Under the pieces are notes generated by a model. That model had not been told where the DNA came from. It made no database searches and saw only the letters and a program-made list of their open reading frames with translations. This document shows, in pieces, positions 7,664 to 17,200 of a DNA stretch of 64,000 nt. The first letter of the stretch is position 1, and each line of letters opens with the position of its first letter. Both the position numbers and the translations under genes were made by a program. The DNA comes from Rhodopirellula islandica (GTDB lineage: Bacteria > Planctomycetota > Planctomycetia > Pirellulales > Pirellulaceae), in the NCBI RefSeq assembly GCF_001027925.1, contig NZ_LECT01000006.1, positions 248,001-312,000 on the forward strand. The letters are read 5' to 3'.

Positions 7664-8938
7664 TCACTTCAAGTCGCCGATCAACATCACCGAGGAGGCA
7701 TACCAGGTGTGGTCCTGGTACTTGTCGGGCTTGGCATCGAAATCGCCTCGGTTGCGTTCAAAGAGGATTTCGCGTTTGTCGAGTTGCTTCGGTGTCAGTT
7801 CGATTTTGACGGTGTGCTGGCCTGGTTCCAATTCTGAGCCAACGTTCAGGGTTGCCATGCGGTGGTAGGTGCAATAGCCATCGATTCGATTGCGGGTGAC
7901 TTCCTTGCCATCGAGAAAGACGCGGACTTCGCCGCCGTCCGGACCAAGGAGGTCGAACACTCCCGCGTTGGTTCCCTCAAACACAAATTCCAAACGGGCA
8001 CCGGGTTCGTTGGCTTGATAGAGCTCGGGCATGTTTCGTTGAAAGCGTTGGGCCAAGGAGTGATCGGAGGGGAGCTTGGTCCAGTTCCCGGTCAACATCT
8101 GGGGTTGGATCGCCACCATCTTGGCTTGTTCCCAGTTGTCCTCGCGGAGTGGGTTTTCGATCGCATGAGGCTTTGCGTCTTGGCTTGCTGCGGTGATCTG
8201 TGGCCAACAGCGGGCGATTGCCTCGGTGTAGAGACGATGCCCCGTTTCGACATGGGGGTGGACGCCATCGGTCGAGAAGACCATCGGTTCCGTGGCCATG
8301 TCGGCAGGCTTCGGAGCTTTGAAAATGAGTTTGCCCGCTGATTCCAAACGCGCGACTTCGACGCCGAAGTGAATGGATGGGATCGAATAGTGATCGGCCA
8401 AATCTTCCATGGCACTGGCGGCGCGAGGCATCTTGCCAGCTTTCAAATCAGGCAGCATGGGCTGCGTGAGCGTGTAAACAAAACAGATGTCCGTCGAAGG
8501 GTTGGCAGCCCAGGTTTGCCGGATGATGCCTTCCATGGAACGGTGGATTCGCTCCGGCGCAGCTCCGCCATCGTTGACGGCGAACTCCACGAACAGCAAA
8601 TCCGGGTCGTGTTGCAACGCATCCCGCTGCAGACGAAACACACCCAGGTCCGATCCCGTTCCACCAATCGCGGCATGGATCTCATTCACGGTGGCGTTGG
8701 GGAATTGTTCTTGGAGCCACTCACGCGATTGAATCCGCCAACCGGGAGCGGCTGTGATGCTGCCACCGAGGTAGGCCACGCGAACGGTCTCGCCTGCCTC
8801 GACTTTGGCGATGAAGTTTGGCAGCCCAGCCCGTGGATGACATTCGACTGCTTCGCGAAGAGGGAAGTCCCCGTGGGCCTGGACCGCGGGGACAGAGAGA
8901 AACGTCAGGAGACCGAGGAGGCGAATGATTGGGGGCAT
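7664..8938 (-). CDS. Exported SGNH/GDSL-type hydrolase with C-terminal accessory domain
   Basis: 424 aa from ATG 8938, where a signal peptide begins (MPPIIRLLGLLTFLSVPAVQA). Block I is YLGGSITAAPGWR (nucleophile Ser in GGSIT), block III FVEFAVNDG and block V DGVHPH with the catalytic Asp/His, so the N-terminal 250 residues form an SGNH esterase fold. Residues about 280-424 look like a beta-sandwich (LEFVFEGTNAGVF, EVRVFLDGKEV, QHTVKIELT). The family includes acetylxylan and sulfated-polysaccharide-associated esterases in planctomycetes. The likely role is deacylation of an exogenous glycan; the substrate is unknown. Confidence 0.82.
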   Translation of the reverse strand: MPPIIRLLGLLTFLSVPAVQAHGDFPLREAVECHPRAGLPNFIAKVEAGETVRVAYLGGSITAAPGWRIQSREWLQEQFPNATVNEIHAAIGGTGSDLGVFRLQRDALQHDPDLLFVEFAVNDGGAAPERIHRSMEGIIRQTWAANPSTDICFVYTLTQPMLPDLKAGKMPRAASAMEDLADHYSIPSIHFGVEVARLESAGKLIFKAPKPADMATEPMVFSTDGVHPHVETGHRLYTEAIARCWPQITAASQDAKPHAIENPLREDNWEQAKMVAIQPQMLTGNWTKLPSDHSLAQRFQRNMPELYQANEPGARLEFVFEGTNAGVFDLLGPDGGEVRVFLDGKEVTRNRIDGYCTYHRMATLNVGSELEPGQHTVKIELTPKQLDKREILFERNRGDFDAKPDKYQDHTWYASSVMLIGDLK

Positions 8939-9354
8939 CGACAAGGTGGGGGCAGGAGGGAGGAATGACTGGAGGGCGTCAAAGGCAGGTTGCACATCTT
9001 ACTGGAACGGAATTCTGCTCGCTGGTGATCGCTCATCTCAGCCGGGTGGAACGCACTGGAACCACATGTGGAAGCAGCCAGGGCAGGCTTAGGAGGCCGT
9101 GTTCACGCAGCTCTTGGCAAAATTTTCTAGCTGCAAGGGTTTTTCTAGCTGGAACAGCTGCTTCAGCTGCATGGGTTCGCCGGGCCTCTCAGGGGTGTTT
9201 CAATCGTTTCGATCGTCCTGTTGCAAAGGTTCGCAGCGGTTCAACCGATTGATCCCAACAAGGCATTCACAACAAACACAACGAAAATCCAACCAGCATG
9301 GAAGCGGGGGCGTTTCGCTGGTTCTCAATCACTCTCTTGCTGTGCACGGATGCC
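8939..9354. other. Intergenic region upstream of czcC
   Basis: 416 nt between divergent genes. It contains an 11-bp direct repeat TTTTCTAGCTG at 9123-9133 and 9141-9151 (18-bp period) and a palindrome CCACATGTGG at 9062-9071. I looked for a sigma-54 -24/-12 element like those near czcB and the kinase gene and did not find a good one here, so czcC control is unresolved. Confidence 0.45.
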
Positions 9355-10890
9355 ATGACCAAGCTCACCTTTCCAATCACGCTCTCATGCCTGCTGGCGA
9401 TTTCTGGTTGTGCGGGAGTGAACGTCCCGTCCAAGCATGTGGTCCGTCAGGCGAACATCGAGCCTCTGCCTTCGCAGGTTGTGTCGGTGGATGATGCCGC
9501 ACCACCCTCGGTCGAAACGGTCGCGTACTTCGACGACGAACAGGTTGATGTGAGCGGCGAAGGTGATGCGGACTCGCACACTGGCGATCCGCCATCGTTC
9601 CCGACATTTGTCATTGAGCGGGCTGAGCCATGGGAAGCCGAGGGCATGTCCAACGAGGGCGAGGTCTCCGATGCGGCGGTCTACACACTCGCTGACATCG
9701 AAGCGATGGCCTTGGGCAACAACCCTGCCATTCAATCGGCCCACGCAACCACCAGCAAAGCGGCTGGTTTGCGTTCGCAGGTTGGGACTCGCCCCAACCC
9801 GACGCTGGGATACTTTGGGCAGCAGATTGCTGACCGGGGCACCGACCAACACGGCATCTATGTCGAACAGGAATTTGTGCGAGGCAACAAGTTGGGGCTC
9901 AACCGAGAAGTGCTCGGTCACACCCAACGAGCTCAGGCGGCTGAGGGTGAGACGCAGCGGTACCGTGTTTTGACGGATGTTCGCGTGCGTTTTTTCGAAG
10001 CGATCGCCGCCCAACAACAAGTCGACGCGACGCGGCAGTTTGCTGGTGTGGCACTTCGTGGTGTGCAGGTCGCCGAAGACCGTCAGAATGCGGAAGAAGG
10101 CACGTTGATTGAAACGCTGCAAGCACGAACGCTGCTGAGCGAAGTCACGTTGGCGGCAGAACAAGCTGAGGTGGCATACCAGGGTGCATGGAAAGACTTG
10201 GCCGCCATCGCTGGGCTGCAAGTGTCGACGCCCGCCAGATTGGTGGCCGAACTGGACACTCCACTGACGACTCCGGACTGGGAAACCACCTACCAGGAAA
10301 TCTTGGCGCAGAGTCCAGAGCTCACCGCCGCCCAAGCGATCGTGTGCGAGAAGCAAGCCCTCGTGCGGCGTCAAAAGGCGCAGCCGATCTCCAATGTGAC
10401 CGCTCAACTGGGAGCAGGCTACGACGAGGCGACCGAACACGGGATGCTCAACCTGCAGTTGTCGGCTCCAATTCCGGTTTGGAACAAGAACTCCGGGAAC
10501 ATTTCCGCGGCGTACGCTGACTATGTTCGAGCGACTCAAGAAGTCCAACGCATTGAACAATCCATCCGCTCGCGTTTGGCCCGTGCGGCACAGGAATTTG
10601 ACTCGGCGATGAAATCGGTTCGCAAGTACGAAGATGAAATCATTCCGCAAGCGAAGAAGAGTCTGGAACTGTCCGAGGAAGCCTATCGTGCTGGCGAGCT
10701 GGAGTTCTTGCAGGTTCTGATTGTTCGACGCAGTTATTACGAGTCTTCGATTCGTTTGATCCAGGCCCGCGGGAACCTGGCCCAAGCCGCCTCCAAAATG
10801 GACGGTCTGTTGCTGACCGGCGGACTGGATTCGCCAACCGACTACACCGACGGGGATGGCATCCGCGGTGCATCCTTCGGCGGGCAGTAG
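9355..10890 (+). CDS. czcC: CzcC/TolC-family outer membrane lipoprotein of heavy-metal efflux
   Basis: 511 aa from ATG 9355, chosen because it gives a lipoprotein signal with lipobox ISGC (Cys19); an upstream in-frame ATG at 9298 adds residues without a clear role. An Asp/Glu-rich linker of about 100 residues is followed by two outer-membrane-factor repeats of long helices (for example ALGNNPAIQSAHATTSKAAG and EAYRAGELEFLQVLIVRRSY). It would form the trimeric outer-membrane channel for the CzcBA pump encoded in the opposite orientation at 14297-19019. The separation of czcC from czcBA by the regulatory genes is notable. Confidence 0.85.
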   Translation: MTKLTFPITLSCLLAISGCAGVNVPSKHVVRQANIEPLPSQVVSVDDAAPPSVETVAYFDDEQVDVSGEGDADSHTGDPPSFPTFVIERAEPWEAEGMSNEGEVSDAAVYTLADIEAMALGNNPAIQSAHATTSKAAGLRSQVGTRPNPTLGYFGQQIADRGTDQHGIYVEQEFVRGNKLGLNREVLGHTQRAQAAEGETQRYRVLTDVRVRFFEAIAAQQQVDATRQFAGVALRGVQVAEDRQNAEEGTLIETLQARTLLSEVTLAAEQAEVAYQGAWKDLAAIAGLQVSTPARLVAELDTPLTTPDWETTYQEILAQSPELTAAQAIVCEKQALVRRQKAQPISNVTAQLGAGYDEATEHGMLNLQLSAPIPVWNKNSGNISAAYADYVRATQEVQRIEQSIRSRLARAAQEFDSAMKSVRKYEDEIIPQAKKSLELSEEAYRAGELEFLQVLIVRRSYYESSIRLIQARGNLAQAASKMDGLLLTGGLDSPTDYTDGDGIRGASFGGQ

Positions 10891-10963
10891 GCAAAACCAA
10901 AGTCTGCTTTCGCGGTGTTCGGAGGACTCCTGCAGCGAGTCACCCGGGGCGGGCAAGTCATGA

Positions 10964-10992
10964 ACGTCGGCTGAATCGCGCTCAGCCGACGT
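10964..10992 (+). terminator. Hairpin downstream of czcC
   Basis: Perfect 11-bp stem ACGTCGGCTGA (10964-10974) / TCAGCCGACGT (10982-10992) with a 7-nt loop, 74 nt after the czcC stop codon. No U-run follows. It is a likely transcript-end structure separating czcC from the kinase-regulator operon. Confidence 0.5.
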
Positions 10993-11025
10993 GGAGTGTT
11001 GGGAGACAAAAGCTGTTCACGCCCA

Positions 11026-11042
11026 TGGACAGAAACTTTCCA
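11026..11042. promoter_or_regulatory. Candidate response-regulator binding site (UAS) upstream of kinase operon
   Basis: TGGACAGAAACTTTCCA matches 14 of 17 positions of the perfect dyad TGGACAGATTCTGTCCA found upstream of czcB (19195-19211). It lies about 130 bp upstream of the -24 element at 11165, the usual place for an NtrC-type activator site. Confidence 0.5.
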
Positions 11043-11163
11043 ACGCTCGTCGGTTCACAGCCAAGGCAACGGCGTGATCCTTTGCATCGCCGGCGCGCCA
11101 GATGCCCGTTTGAGTGGGCCATGCCGGCCCGTCCACTGCTGAACGGCGGCTGGCATCATGGAG

Positions 11164-11179
11164 CGGCACATCGCTTGCT
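11164..11179 (+). promoter_or_regulatory. Sigma-54-type promoter of kinase-regulator operon
   Basis: CGGCACATCGCTTGCT has GG and GC separated by exactly 10 nt and matches TGGCACG-N4-TTGCW except at two positions. The predicted start is near 11190. An NtrC-class regulator encoded in the same operon makes autoregulation likely. Confidence 0.55.
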
Positions 11180-11434
11180 TGAAGGGTGGCATCGAAGCGA
11201 GAGTGCGTGGGTCTCGCTGTCACAACCTCGGCCGGCATCCTGATTGGCTGGCCGCTATCGGCGAGATGTTGAGTGTCGAAATCATTGGTAGAATGGCAGT
11301 CGTCGAGTCGATTGGAGCAGGCATTGGACCGCGGGGTGACAATCCCAGCGGATGTTTGTGGCGAACATCCGCCCCGTCTGAGTCACTCATCCAACGCGAC
11401 TGCCCGCTTTCCTCGCTTCGATCAGTTTTGGCGT

Positions 11435-12763
11435 ATGTCCGACCGTGTTTCCGCTTTGTCCTCCATCCTGCGTTCGCCGGCGAGGATTCTGGGCATTGTG
11501 TTGATGCTGGTGTTCATTGCCGAGGTCGGCGTGATGTTGGCGTTACCGCATGTGATGCCGGACTTCCTAGGCGAGACCGGCACCGCGGTCCTGGACGCCG
11601 TGTTGTTGACGCTGGTGTGCGCGCCTGTCCTGTGGTGGGTCATCATTGGTCCACTGCGGCGAATTGCGGTTCAAGAACACGGTCGCAGCGAAACGATTGT
11701 CGCCAACGCCAGCGAGGGCATTCTGACGTTCGACCATGACGGAGTGATCCTGTCGTGTAATCGTGCGGCAACGGAGTTGTTTTCGACCGAGATGGATCTG
11801 GTGGTGGGCACGATGACGAGCGCGTTCCTGGAGGAGTTGCCCCAGTCGTTCGAGTCCTTGCCCGCCTCCTTCCGACTCAGTGCCAAGCGACCTGATGGCA
11901 GCACGTTCCCAGTCGAAGTGTCGGTGAGCGAATACCCGTCGGAATCCAAACGGCTTCGCATCGCGATCATTCGTGACCTGACAGCGGCGGAGTTGGCTGA
12001 ATCGGAACGGTTGATGATGGCCCGCGAAACCGAAGCGTTGCGAGCACAGCAAATGACCACGCTGGCTCAATTGGCCACCGGGGTTGCCCATGAGATCCGC
12101 AACCCGTTGACGTCGATCAAGATGCTCATCCAGGTCAATCGCAGCAAATTTGCTGAGGAAGGGTTGCCGACCGACGACCTTGAATTGGTGGAGCAGGAAA
12201 TCCGTCGGATGGAGCGCAGCGTCAACGGCCTGTTGGATTTCGCACGTCCAGAACAAGGCGAACAGTCGGTCTTTCCAATTCAAAATGTGATCCAGAAAAC
12301 CACACAGTTGGTCGAAGGCCGTTGTGGGCAGCAGGGTGTGAAGCTCACGGTCGAATGCGATGAAACTCCTCTTCATATCGAAGGTGACGCATCACAGCTC
12401 CAGCAGCTGTTGCTCAATCTTTCCCTCAATGCACTGGATGCCCTGCCCGACGGAGGCGAAGTGACCATTCGTGCCGTTGCCAGCAACGGGGAACTCGAAG
12501 TGTCGGTGGTCGACACGGGAGCTGGGATCCGGGATGACATGCTGGATAAATTGTTCACCCCGTTCTCGACCAGCAAACCGACCGGCGTTGGTCTCGGGTT
12601 GGGGATCTGCCGCCGAATCGCCAACTCGCACCATGGAACGCTGACAGGGGAAAATCGAGCTCAGGGGGGCGCGGAGTTTCGACTGACGCTGCCGTTGGCC
12701 GATCAATCCACCAACCGATCGAATGACTCATCGATTGACAAGGTCTCATGCAAAGTCTCTTAG
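11435..12763 (+). CDS. Membrane sensor histidine kinase of metal-efflux two-component system
   Basis: 442 aa from ATG 11435 (MSDRVSALSSILRSP). Two membrane helices (about 17-40 and 51-73) enclose only about 10 periplasmic residues. A PAS-like domain (about 85-190) is followed by HisKA with phospho-acceptor His219 in VAHEIRNP and an HATPase with N box LLLNLSLNALDAL, G1 DTGAGI, F box LFTPFSTSK and G2 GVGLGLGICR. It would phosphorylate the regulator whose gene overlaps its 3' end by 16 nt. With almost no external loop, the signal is probably read in the membrane or by the PAS domain. The location between czcC and czcBA suggests it senses metal or envelope stress. The symbol is left blank because CzcS orthology is not implied (CzcR is OmpR-like). 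Confidence 0.88.
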   Translation: MSDRVSALSSILRSPARILGIVLMLVFIAEVGVMLALPHVMPDFLGETGTAVLDAVLLTLVCAPVLWWVIIGPLRRIAVQEHGRSETIVANASEGILTFDHDGVILSCNRAATELFSTEMDLVVGTMTSAFLEELPQSFESLPASFRLSAKRPDGSTFPVEVSVSEYPSESKRLRIAIIRDLTAAELAESERLMMARETEALRAQQMTTLAQLATGVAHEIRNPLTSIKMLIQVNRSKFAEEGLPTDDLELVEQEIRRMERSVNGLLDFARPEQGEQSVFPIQNVIQKTTQLVEGRCGQQGVKLTVECDETPLHIEGDASQLQQLLLNLSLNALDALPDGGEVTIRAVASNGELEVSVVDTGAGIRDDMLDKLFTPFSTSKPTGVGLGLGICRRIANSHHGTLTGENRAQGGAEFRLTLPLADQSTNRSNDSSIDKVSCKVS

Positions 12764-14169
12764 TCATTGATGATGAACCCTCGATCTGCAAAGCGTTCGA
12801 GCGAGCTTTCTCGAGCGATACCATTTCGGTGTTGACCGCGAAAGACGGTGCCGAAGGCGAGCGATTGTTTACGGATGCAAAACCGGACGTCGTCGTAATT
12901 GATTTGAGCTTGCCCGATGTCAGTGGGTTGGAACTCTTCAAGCGTCTGCGTGAACTGGACGCGCGAGTTCCGTTCATCTTCATCACGGGGCACGGAACGG
13001 TTCAGTCCGCCATCGAAGCGACCAAGTTGGGAGCGTACGACTACCTTTTCAAACCACTCGAACTGGACGAGATTCGGACGCTGCTCGACAAAGCGTTCAA
13101 ACTCAGCCGGATGGTCCGCGTTCAACCAGTGCTCGCCGAATCGGACGCTGAAAAAGAGTCGACGGGCGATGCGATCGTCGGTCGCTGCAACGCGATGAAG
13201 GAGGTCTACAAGGCCATCGGCCGGGTGGCGTCGCAGAACTTGACGGTGTTGTTGCTGGGCGAAAGCGGGACCGGCAAAGAGGTTGTTGCCCAAGCGATCT
13301 ACCATCACAGCGCTCGGTCCACCGGACCGTTTCAAGCGATCAATTGTGCGGCGATCCCAGACGCATTGCTGGAAAGCGAGATCTTCGGGCATGAAAAAGG
13401 CGCGTTCACCGACGCACACCGGCAACGCATCGGGAAACTTCAGCAGGCAGATGGGGGCACCTTGTTCTTGGATGAGGTCGGCGATATGTCGCCGATGACT
13501 CAGGCCAAGTTGCTGCGAGTGCTGCAGGATCAAACGTTTGAACGTGTTGGCGGCAACACACCCATCCAGGTCGATGTCCGGATCATTGCCGCCACCAATC
13601 ATGATTTGAAGCAGTTGGTTTCCGAAGGGCTGTTTCGATCGGATCTGTACTTTCGACTGAGTGTGGTCACGATTCAGTTACCACCGCTGCGAGAACGCGA
13701 GGATGACCTGCGAGTGTTGGCCGAGTACTTTCTGCGCCGCTACAGCAATGAATTCGGAAAAGACATTCGCACGATCGCGCCAGAGACACTGGAAGTGCTG
13801 GGGGCCTATCACTGGCCTGGGAATGTGCGTGAACTCGAAAGCGTGATGAAGCAATCGTTGCTGACCGCTCGCGGCAATGTTCTGTTGCCCGATTTCTTGC
13901 CGCCCCTGGGGGACGTACGCGGACACGCCGGGGATTCCTCGGGGCCCGAGTTTCTCTCGGAGAAATTTGTTGTTGAGCGGCTCGAGGCTGGCACCGACAA
14001 CTTGTACGCCGAAGCCATTTCCATCGCCGAGCGTCAACTGTTTCGTCAAGTGCTCACGCACACGGCCGGCAACCAGCTCAAAGCGGCGACTCTGCTCGGG
14101 ATCAGCCGCGTGACCCTGCGGAGCAAGCTGAAGTCGCTGGGGATCGAAGCCGCGGACTTCGCCAACTGA
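12748..14169 (+). CDS. NtrC-family sigma-54-dependent response regulator
   Basis: 473 aa. The receiver domain has acidic DD at 8-9, phospho-acceptor Asp52 in VVVIDLSLPD and Lys in YLFKPLE. The AAA+ domain has Walker A GESGTGKE, Walker B GGTLFLDEVGDM and the sigma-54 contact loop GAFTDA where GAFTGA is usual. The C-terminal Fis-type helix-turn-helix is in NQLKAATLLGISRVTLRSKL. It overlaps the kinase gene by 16 nt, so the two are translationally coupled. Sigma-54-like promoters with a shared upstream dyad occur before this operon and before czcB, so those are its probable targets. Confidence 0.9.
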   Translation: MQSLLVIDDEPSICKAFERAFSSDTISVLTAKDGAEGERLFTDAKPDVVVIDLSLPDVSGLELFKRLRELDARVPFIFITGHGTVQSAIEATKLGAYDYLFKPLELDEIRTLLDKAFKLSRMVRVQPVLAESDAEKESTGDAIVGRCNAMKEVYKAIGRVASQNLTVLLLGESGTGKEVVAQAIYHHSARSTGPFQAINCAAIPDALLESEIFGHEKGAFTDAHRQRIGKLQQADGGTLFLDEVGDMSPMTQAKLLRVLQDQTFERVGGNTPIQVDVRIIAATNHDLKQLVSEGLFRSDLYFRLSVVTIQLPPLREREDDLRVLAEYFLRRYSNEFGKDIRTIAPETLEVLGAYHWPGNVRELESVMKQSLLTARGNVLLPDFLPPLGDVRGHAGDSSGPEFLSEKFVVERLEAGTDNLYAEAISIAERQLFRQVLTHTAGNQLKAATLLGISRVTLRSKLKSLGIEAADFAN

Positions 14170-14296
14170 GCTCCGCCGCCGTCTGAGCGGGGCGGGGGCC
14201 GGCGGACGTCACCGGTGTGCAAGGTGGCGGGCAGGGGCTTTCGCCCACGAACCTTGTTGAGAAGGCATTCACAAACAGGTTCGTCGATCAATGAAG

Positions 14297-17200
14297 TCAG
14301 GGATCGCTGCCCACCTTGTTGTCATCGAGGCCTCGGGCAAACCAAGGGTAGATCGTGGGGATCACGAGCGAGGTCAGGAGCGTTGAGGTGATCAGACCAC
14401 CGATCACAACGGTCGCCAGAGGACGCTGCATCTCGGCACCATCACTGGTCGAAAGGGCCATCGGCAAGAACCCAAGGCTGGCCACGAGTGCCGTCATCAA
14501 GACCGGACGCAAGCGAACCAGAGCGGTGTCGTGACTGACGTCTTGCAGTGGCATCCCTGATTGGCGGGAATGCTCCGCCGCACTCACCCACACCAAACCA
14601 TTGAGCACCGCGACGCCAAACAAGGCGATGAACCCGACGCCGGCGGAAATGCTGAACGGCATTTCGCGAAGATACAACGCAATGATTCCGCCGGAAGCCG
14701 CCATGGGAACCGCCAGGAAGATCAGCAGCGCCAATCGCATCGAACCAAGGCTGGTGTGCAACAACAGCATGATGATCATCAGCACGATCGGCGTGATGAT
14801 CGCCAGTCGTTTGCTGGCGGATTGTAGGTTTTCAAAGTCACCGCCCCACCGCACTTCGTATCCTGGAGCGAATTCAACTTGTTCCGCAACCGCGGTTTGG
14901 GCTTCGGTGACGAAGGTGGCGACATCGCGTCCCCGAACATTGGCCGAGATGAACGTTCGTCGACGGTTGCCTTCGTGTTCAATGGTGGGCGGGGTTTCTT
15001 CCAATCGAATGTCGGTCAGTTCCTTCAGAGGGACCGATTTTCCGTTGGAGTCCGCAACGGGAACTTGCTCGAGCAAGTCGAGGTTTTCTCGCCACTGCTG
15101 CGGAACACGAACCATGATCGGGTACCGCGCACGTCCTTCGAAGACTTGACCAACTTGATGTCCCCCCAGTGATGAGACGACGTCCAACACGGTTTGGGCA
15201 TCAATGCCGTATTGGGCCAGGGCCTGAGGTTTGGTTTTGATCGTCAGGGTGGAAAGGTTGGCTTGGTAGTCTGCTTTGACATCCACTGCACCAGGAATGG
15301 AACGCAACACCGCTTCGATTTCCTTGCCTTTCTCGCCGAGCACTTCCATGTCGTCGCCGTAGAGCAAAACGGCCACATCGGCTTTGACGCCAGCGACCAG
15401 TTCGTCGACTCGCATTTCGATCGGTTGCGTGAACCCAAACGCGACGCCGGGAACGTTCGCATTGAGTTCTTCGGACATCTGTTCAATCAGTTCGTCGCGT
15501 GTCTTTTGTTCCGGCCAATCATGCACCGGTTTCAACAGGACCCAAACATCGGTTTGGTGAACACCCATCACATCGTTGGCGATCTCGGGGCGTCCCGTTT
15601 TGGAAAACACCGTTTCCACTTCGGGATACTCTTTGAGGATGTTCTCAATTTGGGTCGACATTTCGATCGAACCTTCCAGTGTCGCGCTGGGTAGCCTCAA
15701 AGCCTCCACCAACAGGTCTCCCTCTTCCAATCGAGGCATGAATTCTGCCCCCAAGTGTCGACCCATTGGCAGACTGAGTGCGAACACGGTCAGTGCGATG
15801 GCAACCGTGACAAAGGGATGCTTGATCGCGCGGGTGACCAACGGTTCGTAAAAGAATTTGACGATTCGCACCAACAGCACATCTTCTTCCTTCATCTTCT
15901 TGGGCAAAAAGATGGAGGCCATGGCGGGCATGAATGACAGAGACAGGATCATCGAACCGCCCAGTGCGAACAGCACTGTCAGAGCCATCGGGCGAAACAG
16001 TTTGCCCTCGGTGCCCTCCAGCAACAGGATCGGCAGGAACACCACGGCAATGATCAGTTCGCCAAACATCGTCGGCTTGCGAACTTCGACGGCTGCGTCG
16101 CGAATCACGTCTTCGTGTTTGGCATCGCCGTTGTCGTGGGAGAGCTTGCGGATGCAGTTCTCGACCATGATCACGCTGCTGTCGACGATCAGTCCAAAGT
16201 CGATCGCACCCAGGCTCATCAAACTGGCCGTGACGCCGGTGTAGGCCATGACGTTGGTGGCAAACAGCATGGACAAGGGGATCGCGAGCGCCACGATGAT
16301 CCCGGCTCTCAGGTTGCCGAGCATCAACAGCAGCACGACAATCACCAACATGCCGCCTTCGGTCAGGTTGGTCAGCACCGTTTTGAGCGTGCGGCCGATC
16401 AGAGCGGCACGGTCATAGGTGACCTCGAGACGCACTCCCTGGGGCAATGTGACTTCGATCTCTTGCAGGCGTTCTTTGGCGAGTTCCACCACTTCGCGTG
16501 AGTTTTCGCCAATCAACATCATCACCAAACCCGTCACCACTTCGCCACGTCCGTCGCGAGTCACGGCACCTTGCCGCGTCATCGGCTCGATGCTGACTTT
16601 CGCGATGTCACCGAGCAGAATGGGGTTCCCGTCCGGTTCCCGACGAATGACCACGCTTTCAATGTCAGCTTCGTTTTCCAGCAGCGAGACACCGCGAATG
16701 AAGCGTTGTTCGCCGTGATGGATGACGTAGCCACCGCCGGAGGTGTTGTTGTTGGCTTGCAATCGTTGGAAGAGCAACTCCATCGGGATCCCATAGCTGG
16801 TCATTCGATCGGGATCAGGCTGGACTTCGAATGTTTTGTAGTAACCCCCGTGTGTGTTGATCTCCGTGACACCGGGAACCTGACGCAGTTTGGGGGAAAT
16901 CTCCCATTCCAACATCGTCCGCAGTTCCATCGGTGAGTGGCGGTCGCTGCGAACTTCAAACTGCAAGATTTCGCCGAGCGCCGTCGTCAGGGGACCAACC
17001 GTTGGTGTGCCGTACCCGGGCGGAATGTCGGCGGCGGCATCGCCGAGTCGTTCTGTCACGAGTTGGCGAGCGTGGTAGATATCGGTCCCTTCTTGGAACA
17101 CAATCGTGACGACGGAAATTCCGAATTTGGAAACGCTGCGGAGTTCTTCCACGTCGGGCAGCCCGCCCATCGTGTTCTCAACCGAATAAGTGACGTAGCG

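Larger units (their letters stand above)
10891..11434. other. Regulatory intergenic region between czcC and kinase gene
   Basis: 544 nt with no supportable gene. It holds a strong hairpin (10964-10992), a dyad resembling the czcB upstream dyad (11026-11042) and a sigma-54-like promoter (11164-11179), leaving a leader of about 245 nt before the kinase ATG. Confidence 0.6.

Noticed and set aside
8939-9354. Sigma-54 promoter before czcC
   Set aside because: Candidates such as CTGGAACAGCTGCTTC and TTGGCAAAATTTTCT lack GG-N10-GC spacing.
9385-10956. Minus-strand open frame of 523 codons opposite czcC
   Set aside because: Antisense to a full-length outer-membrane factor gene; composition unlike a real protein.
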